A stretch of DNA of 64,000 nucleotides, taken from Crotophaga sulcirostris. Its lineage: Eukaryota; Chordata; Aves; Cuculiformes; Crotophagidae. The position numbers and the translations under genes were made by a program. The notes beneath the pieces were generated by a model, which was given only the letters and a program-made list of their open reading frames with translations, made no database searches and was not told the origin of the DNA. This document shows positions 1 to 13,505 of the stretch, one piece after another; positions within the stretch are counted from its first letter, which is position 1, and each line of letters begins with the position of its first letter. The stretch is taken from NCBI GenBank assembly GCA_013397455.1, contig VYZB01000036.1, positions 717,366 to 781,365 of the forward strand. The letters run 5' to 3'.

Positions 1-1992
1 AGTTTTTTGTTTGCTCTGTTTTGTTTCCTCTTACCCTCAAAACCACTCATGTTGTTGTAGATTGGTATATTATAGAATTCCACTGGGAAAGACAGTCTAA
101 TGTAAATGAACAATTCAGTACATGCTAAGTTGGGGAGATTCGTTATATTGTGCTTTAGCAGAAGACTTATCACCTGAGCTACGAAGACTCAGATCTGAGT
201 TTTACTTTGCGTTATTGGTGTGGCCATGGCACACAAACGGGGCACAAGAAAATATGAAAAGTAAAGTTCAACTCTGGTGGTACTGGAACAGTCCTGATCA
301 CACTTGGACTTCAAACTCTTGTTGCAGCTTTGTGGAAGTGCTTGCTAACTGGAAACCAGCCCTAGTGCTTTGTCTATTTACACTGGTGGTTAGAATACGC
401 CATAGGAATCCTATGAGTTGCATGAGTCCAGGGAGAGCCTAGTTTAAATGTAAAGTTCTAGCAGCTAGACAAGAGCATGAAACACACAGGTAAACCAATT
501 AGCCTATGACCTTGAATCTTCTCTAATTTTTCTAGAGCTTTTCAGTTCTTCCTTTTCCAATATGAAAAAAATATATATCTGTGTTTATAAATTCTTCTTC
601 AGAACATTAATCTTACAGACCCCATGCCACACAAAACTCCTTCCTTGGTTATTTCAGTTTGATCTGTAGCTCTTTATAACTGCAGTTTTCTACAATGTAA
701 GTTGCATGAACTTACAGTAGAAATATTCATACCAGCTTCTACAAAAGGAACACCACAATAAAACTTCCAAACAGAAACCATCACATTTTAATATTACGAA
801 TCAATTGATCACTAATAGTGTGATAGTCGGACTATGTTCAGGCATACTGTCAGCTGAGGCACTACTTCTAAGCAAGTTTATCTCAAACTTCTGACCAGTG
901 AACAACCTTGATTCCTAAATGTGAATGCTCAAACATAATGAAAAAATATTTTAGAAAATAATGAGCTTTTATAAAATTGAAAATTATGTCAGGAGAAAAG
1001 CAACCAAAATAATAGCAGTTAAAGAATAATGTTCATGTATTATAAATGTTCATATTTGTCTTTTTGAAAAGTAATGGAGTATGTGAAAAATACAACAGAA
1101 ATAAAAGTATGTTAAGAAAGGGTGATGCATATTTCATAATAAACTGGCAATACAGTCAAATATGTACAATGTGAAAAGCTGGGCATTTATATCCATGTCA
1201 ACCAAAGCGATCTGAACTAAACTCTTCTCAGGAGAGTGCCCTAGCCATCCTCTGTATTCTGAAGTGTGTTAAAGGATTGCTCTGCATTTTGATTGAGTTA
1301 AATTACAGGACAGAGGTTATGCAGCCAGACATAAGTACTGAGCAGTAGCAGTGCGTAATAGATTCATGGTTTCTATAGCGTCAGGGCATTCTAGACTCTG
1401 CTCTCAGAAATATTCAAGTAAGTTATATTCAATAGTTGACCAAGTACAGAAGCAGTCACGTGACCAAAATATAGATTTTTGCCGAGGGCTTCTTCTGGCT
1501 GCATGGCTCCTTGAGTCTTGCATTTTTGGCAGAATCTGTGAGCTGCCTCTTCATGCCCCATAATTAGTGGTTACAGGTCATAGACCTTCACTATAGAGAA
1601 ATATCTGAAGCATGGTTTTCTGTTTTCAATGAAGAGTTCTCTCTAGTTGGAGAGTACTACATGTAAAGATCACACATCACCTCCAGAATGATGGGAACTG
1701 CTTTGCTCTTTCATAAAAATCAATGTACCAGAGATATAGTTTCTAAATGGAAATATGGCTGTTTACAATGCTGATTCGAGTGTTCAGGTTCTGGAAAGAA
1801 GCTTGAATTCAGGTAGAGAAGTTCTAGGGCTTTTTTCCACCTCTACTCAAGTTGACTTCTGAATCCTGCTACACAACCAATGCATAACTCAAAGATGTAC
1901 AAATCCTGTATTGTTTCTATTCCCAAAGCATTGATAATCAACATTAACATTAAAAAAGCAGATAGAACTGTTTCTACTTGATTCTGGTTCTT
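1..1992. other. Anonymous AT-rich non-coding stretch
   Basis: I see no supported gene, RNA gene or recognisable transposon here. The sequence is AT-rich with scattered A and T runs. A 106-codon open frame at 122-442 (+) has no recognisable domain and no splice-site context, so I treat it as chance. Confidence 0.6.
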
Positions 1993-2060
1993 ACTGATGG
2001 TTGGATTCGATGACCTTAAAGGTCTTTTCGAGCCCAAACCATTCTATGATTTTATGATTT
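1993..2060 (+). mobile_element. CR1 LINE, 3'-terminal fragment
   Basis: This is the last 70 or so bases of a CR1 retrotransposon, which inserts 5'-truncated copies by target-primed reverse transcription. It contains the typical CR1 3'UTR phrasing (GGTTGGATTCGATGACCTTA, then a run like 'aggtct..cgagcccaaacc'). It ends in two octamers, ATTCTATG (2041-2048) and ATTTTATG (2049-2056), the hallmark of CR1 3' ends. There is no coding content. Several mismatches to the family pattern suggest a moderately old copy. Confidence 0.88.
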
Positions 2061-2734
2061 CATTTTATGAAAGAGAAAGTAGTAGTGAAGGAAGGCAAAG
2101 AAATGCTGCTGCTAGTGCAAGTGGCATTTTAGAGCAAATTTAGTTTAAGAGAGTTTCATATTGACAGACAAAAAAGATGATCTAAAGTACATGCAGTGTA
2201 CAGTCAATCTGGGACATTTACGAAAAGGAACTCTAAAGGGTAGGCAACAAATGCAACAGTGGTCTAAGGAAGAATAAGGACTTGGCAAAGCAGCCACCTG
2301 GGGCAAATTCTCATTTGTGAGTGGCACAGTTTGGTCACTACCTCATTAACAAGGCAAATAGAACCAAACAAATAAAACCAACATGTACACACACACACAC
2401 TAATTGCAATGAAGAAAGTCCAAATGTTGGTTGCTGCTTACTAACTGTTTATCTTCTACTCATCTCCAAGGAGTTACATTGGCAATCATGGAAGTGGCAA
2501 AAGGAAGGAACAAAAATGACAGAAATAACAATATAACAAGAGAAGAAGAAAATGCCACATCCTCCTTTGTAGATTATGACCAATTACAAGATTTCCATCT
2601 ATGAGGCAATTAAAGAGTTTGCTTCAGCAAACAATTAATATTCACTTGACATCATCAGTTTACCATCATCTCAGAGAAACAGCCTGTTGTCCCTTGTCTG
2701 AAGTAATTGCATTACAACAAAGTAAGCACACACA
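2061..2734. other. Non-coding stretch with short CA run
   Basis: No gene is supported. The only pattern is a short (CA)n run ending at 2400, about seven units. Open frames on both strands at 2145-2536 have no recognisable protein features. Confidence 0.55.
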
Positions 2735-2800
2735 TGAAAAAGAAAAAAAAGAACACAAAACAAAACAAATAAAACACAACCAACCAAAACAGAAAATGGG
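2735..2800 (+). repeat. A-rich low-complexity tract
   Basis: This tract is almost entirely A and C with a few G, built from units such as AAAAC, AAAT and CCAA. It may be a decayed poly-A tail or simple slippage-derived sequence. No retrotransposon body is recognisable next to it. Overlapping open frames on both strands (2601-2879 and 2666-2854) are by-products of the biased composition. Confidence 0.7.
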
Positions 2801-5754
2801 AGCATTCTTCATTTGGATTGATATTTTTCTCCATCTTGAAAAGTATAGAAACACTGAAAATCACAAAGACTCTGCTTAACAGAGAACAGCAGGAATATTT
2901 CTATGGTGTAAACGTTACTTTGGAAAAGACAAACAGAAAAAACAAACTAAAAACATTTTACGAACCAAAGGAAAACTGCAACTGACTCACTGTAGTTTAA
3001 ATTTTCAAGTTTTCAGGTACATTCTGGAGAGCAGGGGAGAGGCAAATCCTGTGTAAATTACACTATAATTCATTTAAGAAGTATTGATTTCCACTTGATT
3101 AAGACGAGCTCATAAGACCAAATCTATTGATTCTTATGCATCAAGTATCCTATTGAGTCACATGATAACTTTTCCTCAGAATACTAGGAAATTAGACAAA
3201 AGAAGCAATGGATATGGATTAATTAGACTATAACTCGATTGAATTTATAAACTAGCAACAACAATTTTTCTGCTGCTTATAACTTACTTCTTGTTTTCCA
3301 CATAGAAATGTTCCTCTGGTCCACCTGAGGATGTCCATCTCTCTCTCTTTGCTGAGCCTGGAGGGGATAAGCTTAGGCAGGCTCCTGTTGCTATTGCCAG
3401 GAACAGTCCCCAGTCTGAAAAAGCAGAGCCTCTCACTACCAAACTCCCATTTAACCCAGCCTAATTATACTAATGAGTCACACCTGTGTCACTTCAAGAG
3501 TTAATAAGCACGTCTAGTTTTGAGTCAGTACAAAACTCAGATGATTTCAGGTTCTCTCTTCAGCACTTCCTATGGTTGGCCCTAAGGTATTTCACAGCTG
3601 ATCTTCACGGGTGAGTGGTGTAATCACTGGTATAGAGGTAAGACTGGCTTGTGGACCGTATTGATGTCTGTTGAAACAGGGCATCACAAGACAAAAAATT
3701 CAGAGGTCAAAGTGATGGGGACATGAGAATCTTGCAAATAGGAGAACAAAACTTGCAGAGCAAGGCAGCCCCTCAGCAGAGGTGACTACAGCCTTCTCCA
3801 TTTATTGGTTTTACATTTCATCCAATGAGTCTCTGATGAAAAATGCATAAGACATCCAAGAAAAACGGAATCCTGGTAATAATTGGATTGTGAGAGGGAG
3901 TTAAGAATTAAGCCATAGATTTATGCACTTCCTTGCCTAAGAGCTCTTTTTCTGACCTGAAAAATCTTTCATTCTTTTCTGTGAAGTGTCATGGCTTCCA
4001 CGTGAACTGTGGAAGTCAGGTCCTCACTCTCCCTTCCCCTCCTCTTTCTCCCACACTTCTACTTGCTTTAAAATCCTGATAATCTAGATCATCGTCCTGG
4101 GAAAGACATAGGTGACAGTATGGACATTTACACAAAAATTGAGCCCTTCTTCTCTTGAGAAATTTGCAAGGAAAAAAATTAAGAAGTTATCCCTACCCAA
4201 AGGCTGAGGGAGAAGTTTTTAAAAAAGTTCCCAGTAACACCTACCATTTTGTGAGGTAGTTCTGGGTGATGCCAATGCAGTAACTCCTTAAAAGCTCCTT
4301 AGTATCTCACTACCTTCAACTTTTATGAACAAAGTTAAAAAAGATTAAATGTTGATGACCTGCTAAGAAGTTATTCGCATCTGAAAGTTCTGGTACTGTG
4401 CAGCAGTCACTTTACCATGCTGAAACATGAGGTAGAGAGCCTTGCATAATTTTTCCAATGAATTACATTTTTTAAGGTTTAAGTATTTAACACTTTAAGA
4501 AGACTATTGACCTCAAGTAATCCATTTAAGAAGTGCTCACATCATAACTTTGAGTTCCTTAAAGGTTTCAACAGATTTTTCAGAAGAAAAAGAAAAAGAA
4601 GAATTTATGAAATCCATTAGCTGAGCTTTGGTCTGTGCTTTTTGACAATGTGAGCGGGGTTTGCACTGTATAGCTGTGAATGCACTGACTGGCTCTCTGT
4701 CCTCTTGCTTTCCCAGAGGAAATCAGCATTACACAAGTCATAATGCAATGTGCTAATGCTTATATCTTCTTAAAGACTGTAAGCTGCTTGCCCACTTAGG
4801 TTTAAACTATTGGCTTGCCTTGTGTAATGGATGTAGTGAGTGAATTAATGGATGAAGAATGCCCTACAACACGAATTCACTTCAAATAAATTACAACTCA
4901 AGCTAAATCAGAAATCAGAAAACAACATCAGTAAATATTACCACAGTTACACTAAATGTATAGAGCAAAATGCACAGCTGCAAACATTGGCTCATAGACA
5001 GCTCACTTGTGTACTTAATCAAACCAAAAAAATCATGGGTAAAAGGCCAAACGCTTGAAATGAGATGTTAATGACTTATGTTGCCAAGGGAGGGAAAATT
5101 AGTCTAGATCTACACACTAAACTTTCAGGTGGCTACTGTCAGGTGACACGGAGTTCACCCAGGGCAACAAGGCCACAAAGCAGCTGGGGCTGTAACTCAC
5201 CTGGGCCCAGGGCGAGATCTTAAAAGTGCCTCGCAAAGGAAGAGGGAGGGCTGGCTACTGAGTCTTCCAGCTTTCTTCACAGAAGCCTTTGTCTGTGTAG
5301 GTGGCCTTGAACAACCATCTAGCATCCTAGTTCAGGGGAACAGGATTCATCAGTGCTCCTTGACTCCTGATACAGAAAGACTATCTTTTCTTCTTCATTA
5401 GAAACTGCCTTAAAACAGACCTGAATTAATCCTGATGCTACATTTGATGTACCTGAGTTTACTATCAGCAAGAATGGATTCATTTAGCACAACTCATTTA
5501 CAGAACTGATTTTTGAAAAAAGTTTTTTGTAGCCACTTCGGGTTGGTGGATGATATAAGAAAAGCTAACTTCACCCTCATAGGGCAAGTTTTTCACTGAG
5601 GGATAGAAGGAGGGGTCAGGGAGAATTATGTTCTGTGAAAGACCCCAAAGCAAGTAGGACTTGAAGGAAAAGTGCCACATTACATGGTGTACAGGAAATA
5701 TGTAACTGATGGGTAATAAGGAAATTAAATTTTATGCAAGATTATGAAATACAC
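2801..5754. other. Anonymous non-coding stretch
   Basis: No gene or transposon is recognised. Minor features are a 7-bp perfect inverted repeat with a 7-base loop (3995-4001 with 4009-4015), which includes a CACGTG E-box at 4000-4005, a purine run near 4588-4602, and a GC-richer patch around 5140-5260 that is not open in a convincing frame. Confidence 0.5.
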
Positions 5755-6140
5755 CAGAGTATTGTGAGAAAGATAGGCTGAGACTTGACAATGAGGAACA
5801 TGAGCTTGAATTTGATGAAGAGAAAGAGTGAAAGCTAGTGGAAAAGCTAGAGAAGTGAGATGCGTGACATGACATCAGGATGTTAGGGGAAAAAAGGCTT
5901 GCCTGTCCTAAGAGTGCAGCAGCAAAAGATATGCAAGCGACAACACATCAGAGGATGTTTGGCAGATTATGGATGTGAGAAGAATGTGGTGGGATGGGTA
6001 GGGGGATGAGATCAAAGGATGTGAAGGGAGATGGCAGAGGGAGGTTTCTTGATGGAAAGAAGATGAGAACCTTTTACATCAAAGACGAAAGAAGGAGTCA
6101 AAGGCAAAATGTTGTATAGGAAGATGAGGAGCAGATGATG
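5755..6140 (+). other. Purine-skewed block
   Basis: The plus strand is strongly enriched in A and G for almost 400 bases. Two 60-base rows that I counted (5821-5880 and 6001-6060) are about 75 percent purine. It is not a simple tandem repeat, although GATG, GAAG and GAGA words recur. It has no recognisable open frame or transposon signature. Confidence 0.6.
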
Positions 6141-9100
6141 TTATTAATAGATCTATCAACTTCCTTTCTTGGAATATTCTCAGTCCTCTTGAGAATTCCT
6201 TTACAAAGATTGGGAAATTGTTTTTTCTACTGCATGATTTGAGTATAATGGATTTGTTCTGTGAGCATGAATAAAGAAAATTATGAACAGGCCAGAGAGT
6301 GATGTTACAGTAGAGTAGTTAAGAGATAAAGGAGTCAAAACACAGCTTACAGTTTTGGCTTTGTATCTTCTCATGTAGGCTCATTTTCTCTCATGCCTTG
6401 TACATCTAGAAAGCTTGGATTTACCTTACTTCACTCTAGTCACTCAGTAAAGGTAATGAAGTTAGGAAACAGGTGGCCCTCAAAAGTCTCTATAATAAAT
6501 AGACACAAATAAGCAGTCAAGTGAGTTGTGTTGCCTTGCCTTCTCCACACTGGCTGTAGCAAGCAGAAGACTGAGAGCCACGGCCGCTAATGCAAGTGCC
6601 TCAGTTAGAAGCCTAAAGTTATGTGCAGTGAACTGGGGCTAAGGTGACTTTATTGGTGACTGTGAAGAACTGTGTGATTTCTCACTCTACTCTGAAACAC
6701 AACACTCAGCTGTGTAGGGACCAGGGACCTACTCAACCAAAACCTTTGTCACAAAATGGTGTGAGTGTTAAAGGTAAAAACTAAAAGAAAATTCCAATAG
6801 CAGACATGTGAAAGATTCTCACTCTACTGTTTAAATGGAGGAATAAAATCAGGATGGGTTGGGGCTACAGAACCTGGAATAAAATCAGGATGCAGACTAA
6901 CATAAGGGACCTGTTTTCATATCACTACCAAATCTTTGGATGTTTTTTCTCACAAAACTTAGAATTATGACCACACTGGCCCTACCAGTTCATTAAAGAA
7001 CATTTATAAGTATACTATGTTGCTTTCATTGGGGCTTTTTGCCTCATACCCATCTTCTTTCCATGTTAGTTCTTTCTTTTCTGGAGCTGAATGATGGTGA
7101 AGTAACTCTAGTTATAAACTCTTGCAGTCGTTTTGTGACTACTGACTCATTAAGAGGGGCCATATGTTTAAGACCTGCTGCATAATTCTTCAGCACAGTA
7201 CTGTATTTGTTTCTGGTCTAAACTAATAGATGTCTCATCTGTTTTAGCAACTTCCGGCTTGGAAGAAGTAGGCCAGGAACATGAGAGTATTAAAAAATAA
7301 CAAGAGAATCCATGTTAAATTGCTAATTACCTGGCACTATATTTATTTTCATCTTATATAAAAATGTGGTAGTATTCCCAAATAATTCATAATGCCTTAG
7401 GTGAACAAGCTAGTCTTGTAATACTTCGGCATAATTGAAAGTGATGAAGTGGAAGACTGGAGCTGTTTATTTCAGAATAACAGTGTTAAAGTAAAATGCC
7501 AAAAGACAGAGAAAACCACTGGAGATCTTGAAAGGAGCGAAGAGAAGAAAATCAGCATAGTCCAGAATAATCAGAATCATTAACACTCAAGCAAACAATT
7601 TAATTTTATTTTAAATTACTCCTAAGAAATTAATTAAACAACCAACAAACCTGTGATTGTCAAGCTTCCTGGCTTAGATGCATATTCAGCTGTTATAAAT
7701 GCCTATACTGAAACACATTTTACTTTGCACTGAAGGCACTAATTTCCCTGATCTAAATCAGCCACAAAACCTTAAAACTCAGCAAGGCAAATTCTGTCCT
7801 GAGGTACATGTCTGAGTATCTTTTCAACAAAGCTTGCATTAAAAAAAAGCTTGAGAAAGCTAAATATTTTCTTAATATTTTTCAAGTGAGTCCAAGAAAA
7901 ATTTGTCCTCCTCTTCAAATGCTGTAGTGATACTGATGGGAGCTATACAACACACGAGACTCAATTTGGTGCCTTGTAAAGTGTCCACATTGTTAATGAG
8001 TTTAAAAAAAATATGTTCGTTCCCCAGAATTTGAAATAACTAAAGATACTAATTTTCAAAGTTTTCTGTGTCAATAGCACCATATTTACGTACAAGGATC
8101 CACTGAGAAGGACCTTAGTCTCCAACAACGGGAGGGAATCAGAGCAATCAAACTACTGACACTCATTTGAGACCCTTTGGTTTATCTTTTCTCTTTCTTT
8201 TAGTGGTGATGACAATCCCCTGGGGCAAGGCCAGTCTAGGCCAGGAAAAAAAGACAGAGAGAGAACTGTGAAGGAGCTGGGATGCTAGCCTACAGCTGCA
8301 ACATGGTTTGGCTGGTAGGCACCAGCTAACTGGATGCTGTTAACGAGGAGGTAATCAGCTTGTGGATACTGCAGAGTGCTGTACAGATTCGTGTAGTCTA
8401 GTATTTATTTTCTGTCTCCAACTTGTCTTTCAGTCAATCAGCAGTGATTCAGGTGCACAGAGTTTCTATAGCATCCCTTACAGAACTTTTCATCAGGTCA
8501 TTGACTGATTTTCTACAGACAATCATACTAAATAGTATCATAGTACCTGAGCTGGCGTTTCAGGTCACTTGTGTGCAATATTGTCTTCTGCTACTCTGCA
8601 TTATACAAAGCCAAATTTTCCCTAACAAAGTCACTTGAATGAGGACAAACTGTAGTCTGCATCACCCTTTTGGATAACTTATGACAATGCTCAAATAAGG
8701 GAGGGCAGGCCAGACTTTTGTTGTGAAGGAGTACTATGCTGAGACAGGAGAACAGAGGGAAATTATTTCTCTCTCCTTTGTCCCTGTGCTTATCAGATGA
8801 CAAAAAATAGCAACAGGCTGCATAGCTCACCTTTTCTTTAGTCACTTTTGGAAGCAAACACAGAAGATTTACTAGTTCTTCTTAAAAATATCCCTGTATC
8901 TAAAATTATACTGTGGATGGAGAGTCAGAGAAGGGACAGGGTAAGAGAAGTGTTTCTTACCACTGGGTCTCTCCTGTCACATCCTCTGAAGAGGTGTAGG
9001 AGAAATTCTCCAAATCATCTAGCTTTCTGCCTCCACAGCCAATTTCTTTGAGATGAAGAGAAGCCAGAACTTCTTTGTATTTTATATATTGCTGTAATAG

Positions 9101-12100
9101 GGACAACATTACGAAAAAATAGGACAGCTTCTAACCCACGATACATATGTGGTTTTATACACGACTTCAGTGATTAGAGTTAAGCAAACACACAGGCTCC
9201 GCCCAACAATACCAGAATTTCAGCATCTGAATGGGAGTTTCATGCATGATTTAGTGAACACTCAAACCTTAAGATTTAATAAAAGAAAAAATTCTTCAGT
9301 AATGACTTGGGAAACGGTGAGAGGCAATTTGCTGAATGAGCACTGAAAGCCACAAATTTTCTAGCACAGACCAGAACCTTTTCCATTTTTTTCTCTCAGT
9401 GATGTGTGGTTAGTAAATAATACATAAAGAAGGACCAGGGGTATATTTGAAAATTGCACCCTGTTACAAAAATAGAGCTGTCAAGCTGGATTGCTGAGGC
9501 TGGCAGGGAGAGGGTATTGGCAGAAGAGAACTAGATGCTTGTTAAACAGCTGGAAGAGGATTTGTTGCAAAAAGGTGAAAACTTAACAGTTGTGTAAAAG
9601 AGCAATGATTGGTGTGAAATTAATTGGTTAGATTCACCACAGTTACAAGCTCTTGTATAGCCATTACTTTCAGCTGTGACAGATGAGGATAATGCTACAG
9701 TTAAGACCTTGGTGTTTTCTTCTAGCTGAAGCTGTGTATTGGAATGAAATATTGGCCCCCAAAGTACATTTTTTTGTATACAATTTGCTGAGCTGTAGCC
9801 AAAGCCTCAGCAATAAATAACTAACTATTCCATCACAATAGTGGTAGATGACATTGCTAGTACGCTCCTAGACCATTTCACCTCTGTTTTCAGTTCTGCT
9901 AAAGTTGATACTGAACGGAAAGAAGAACAAAAGCAATTCTTTCCTTGGTGTATAATACTATATTTTTACTGAAATGGGCATGCTAATAGGTACCTAGTGG
10001 GCTACTGGCAGAGGATCAAGAGGGCTGTCACATACACAACTGTGGGAACACACCAGCATTCCTTGCTCTGAAGATACTTCCTTTTGGTAAGAGTTGAGAA
10101 AGCTGCAAGTATCTGCTTCTCCTGCATGACTTATTGTATAATTAAATAAAGCAATTCATACTCAAGTCTCCAAACCTCTGATATCCATAGTTCACCCTTC
10201 ATTTGGAGGGCTGTTACAAGGTAAGACAGTGCTGCAATTGTTGGAGCAGAGCTTTAGGCTTCCTTTTTCCTCAAAATAAAATTCAGACAGGATTTTTTTC
10301 AAAAAGGAAGACCTGGGTAGTTAGTATTTCTCATCCACCCTCTTAGAGGGGTGAAGTTTCTTTGAATAACATTTTCTATCTAAGCTCAAAGCTAATAAGG
10401 TAAAACTTAAGTGCTCAGATACTTTAATGCTTTTTTTAACAAATGAAAAATAAACTATGCATTTGAAACTCATGTTAGAACACAAGAAATTCTGAAGTGT
10501 TCTTCAGGCAGACAGAGTCCTTTCTCACACACTAGTGAGAGCTTAAGCCCTATTGAGGGGCCTGAAAACTTTCTTTGCCCCTCACTTCCCACTTTTCCTG
10601 TGTATTCCTAAGGTACAGACAATGATTGACAGAATCTATAGCTGGTGTCTCAGCTGAGGAAAAATAGACTGTCCAATGTATAGGATTTCCAGAAGCAGAA
10701 ACACAATTTCTCTTTAAAACTAAAACATGCTGAGTGGATCTAATTGAGACCAAGGGGAAAAGGGATTTTCCTTGTTTTATGTCAAGCTTCTCCAGGTTTT
10801 CCACAGAAGTATTAGCCTGCTCTTACTTATAAAGCTTAAAGAATATTGTGATAGATTTCTAAAGAAACTGAACAAAGGCATGTAGAATATAGCTATTTTT
10901 TGGAGGTTATGAGTTAGACAAGCACAAGGATTGCTCCAAGCACAATAATGATTTAACGACATTGTGTGACCTGTGGTGTATTGCAGGTTCCATTCCCTAC
11001 CCTGGGACAGTGCAGGACAAGACTGCTCCAAGGAATTTTTGGAGGGTTGGTGAATCAGAGCTTACAGATAATGCTTCAAATTCACCAATGTCCCAGTATT
11101 TACCAAACTGACAATTCCTAGACTGCTAGAAAAACACTGATGGTGTATTACACTGAAATGAAAATCTCCTCCTGAGACTATCACATTTGATTATTCATGC
11201 TGCAAAGCAGACTTTGAGAGAAATGAATAAGCAAAAAGTTGAGGTCACTTTATATCAGCTGTAAACATCCATCTCCCGAGAGCAATAAAACGTGAAGGAG
11301 CTCAATGGTTTGAAAATACAATCAGCTTTTCTTTCACAAAGCCTTAATTCTTATCTAATTTGTAAAGAAAACATTGTTTTTCTCATATGCAGTGGAACAG
11401 CACATGGACTCAAAACAATTCTTTTGGAACCCATTTGCTTTAATTGATACTTTATTTAACAGAAAAATCCTATGAGATTTTAGTATTTTCAGGGGTGGTG
11501 TGCAATTTTGTTATTTCCAAGATGATTTTTCTAATATTTCCCAAATTATAAACATCTGAGTATTATTATTTGGCAATGAGGAGAATATAAGATGAGCTCA
11601 TTATTCCTTCAAAATAAGAAGGTGGCTTTCCTCGCTTTCAATACAGATTCGGTGAGTAATATTAGCATGACACTGAATGCAGTGAAGTGGTGTTGTATAT
11701 ATAACACTATATTTTATTAAAACAGACAAAAAAAGCTTGACATTCTCCGAAACACCAAGTTGAAAAGGAGCTTGGGAACACTGGTGTCTGACAGCTTATG
11801 CATCCAATTACTGATATGTCACCAGAAATATGTGGGAATAAAGTAATGAGATGGCAGTTTCTGTAACAAAGGGTAACATTGTCTTCTTACATCTGGATCA
11901 CCAGTTTCATGCTATGTATAAATCTACATTTTCCTGTTAACTCCTTACAGTAACACAGATAGCCAGATCAAAACCCAGAGCGCAGTAATACAGCTGCCAT
12001 GAAATCAATTAGCACTAATAATGACCTTTATAGCAATGTAGGACCTTACTAAGGTATTGTTGTTTCCTTCACAGAAATAGAAGTTTCATTAAAGCAGGAA

Positions 12101-13300
12101 CTCAACATGTTTTTGTCTGAAACTGAAACAATTATCTGACTCCCAAAATTACATTGAGGGATAGAGACTTTTCTCCTTTTGCTGCTTTAGAAACCTCATT
12201 TCTTCTAGTCACATCCGCTATTTGTGATTTATTTTCTCTAGAAACTTACTTGATTTTCAGTTGCTTTTCTCAAATTTAAAATAGGACAGGAAAAACATCT
12301 GAAAACAGCATGACATCAGTGATTCACTTCAAACACAAACCATTTTTCTAGAAGAAAGCATTTTATTTATATGCAATGAAGTCTGAAGCTGCCCAGTTCT
12401 GATCAGAGTTTCAAATCCAAAGGTTCATCCACTGCAAAGAAAAACGTCTTCGTGAGCCAAATGTTTTTTTTCTTGTTTGCAGGACACCATCCTAACCCAC
12501 AATCTCCAGCAGTGTTTAAGTATATTTAGATACATAACCACCCAGGGTGCCTGACAATAAAGAGAGGGTAGAAGTGCCCTACAGTGGATTGTCTCCCTTT
12601 ATGGCTTCGCATTTTCTACTTAATCAAACTCCAGACCACCAGCTGTATTGTGGCGTTCATAAAGAAATGCAGGAAAAGCAGACAACAGGAGGTGAGAGAG
12701 CACTAAAAGACCATGGTCACACTGAAGACCTCTGACCTAAGAAGACCACAAACACAGCTCAATTATGGCAAGCCAGAAGGAAACAGATATAGGGATGAAG
12801 TCTTCTTTTGTAGCAGAAAGTTGATGGGTTTAGCAAAAAAAGAAGTTTGTGTTTTTGCAAGTGTATACATCTTCCAAAATGTGACATTATGAGTGTGTAA
12901 TGAGACTGCCAGTGTTCTCAGGTACCTGTCTAAGTTGAGGCATTTTGTGCCATACTGTGTGCTGTGTTTCTGAGAAGACTCAGCACCACTCTAATTAGAT
13001 GTGCCATGGAAGGGAGGGCATTTTGCAAGTATGTACCTTTGGCCCATATTCTGTCCCTCAGATTTTCTCCTTTCATACGCCTGTGGTGAAATAGTCCCTT
13101 CTGAGTTAATTGTGTCATCAGCAGTTTCCACAGCTCTCTTGGCTCACTCTTGCAAGACCTGTCCTTGACATCTGAGTAGCAGGAATTGAGATACATTTGC
13201 AGAGATTATGGTATTACACTTCTAAGATAGCATTAAGTTTTAGTGTCTCTAAAGTAATAGTAGAACATGAGTCAGTGCAGAGCATCTGGGCAAAACCTTC
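6141..13300. other. Long anonymous stretch, no recognised gene
   Basis: About 7 kb of AT-rich DNA with only short chance open frames (8423-8638, 8591-8857, 10550-11031, 12930-13196). I recognise no transposon or RNA gene. A short spaced direct repeat lies at 6840-6892. The rest carries no pattern I can name. Confidence 0.5.
6840..6892. repeat. 17-bp direct repeat, 36-bp period
   Basis: The 17-mer GGAATAAAATCAGGATG occurs exactly at 6840-6856 and again at 6876-6892, separated by 19 bases. Perfect identity suggests a fairly recent local duplication or gene-conversion event. No mobile element is associated. Confidence 0.9.
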
Positions 13301-13460
13301 CTCCTTAGTCAGTGTGGGACCACAGGGCTCTGGCACAGGCGGAGGAGGCAGCTGGGACGTGGGCCATTTTACCGCCTCGTGCTACTGCCTGTTCTTCCTA
13401 GGCCTGGCCCTGGGCCTGCTTCTCTTCCCCCTGCTGACTTCATTGCAAGATGGAGCTTCT
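13301..13460 (+). other. GC/CpG-richer segment with hydrophobic open frame
   Basis: This roughly 160-base segment is clearly richer in G+C than its surroundings and carries four CpGs within about 60 bases (ggCGgag, gaCGtgg, acCGcctCGtg). It lies inside a plus-strand open frame (13197-13505). In that frame it reads as a Gly-rich stretch (GSGTGGGGSWDVGHFTASCY) followed by a hydrophobic segment rich in Leu (CLFFLGLALGLLLFPLL), like a membrane segment. A pyrimidine tract ending in AG (CTTCCTCCTTAG, 13289-13300) would make an acceptor, but I see no matching donor. It may be a fragment of a retrocopy, a remnant exon, or chance. I do not recognise the protein. Confidence 0.3.
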
Positions 13461-13505
13461 CTAAACTTTGGAATCAGGCAAACTATTAATGCATCTATGA
13501 ATTGA

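Noticed and set aside
122..442. 106-codon plus-strand open frame as a gene
   Set aside because: No domain, no splice sites, no composition change. Its length is within chance for 64 kb read in six frames.
3995..4015. Hairpin as a regulatory RNA or miRNA
   Set aside because: The stem is only 7 bp, far too short for a miRNA precursor.
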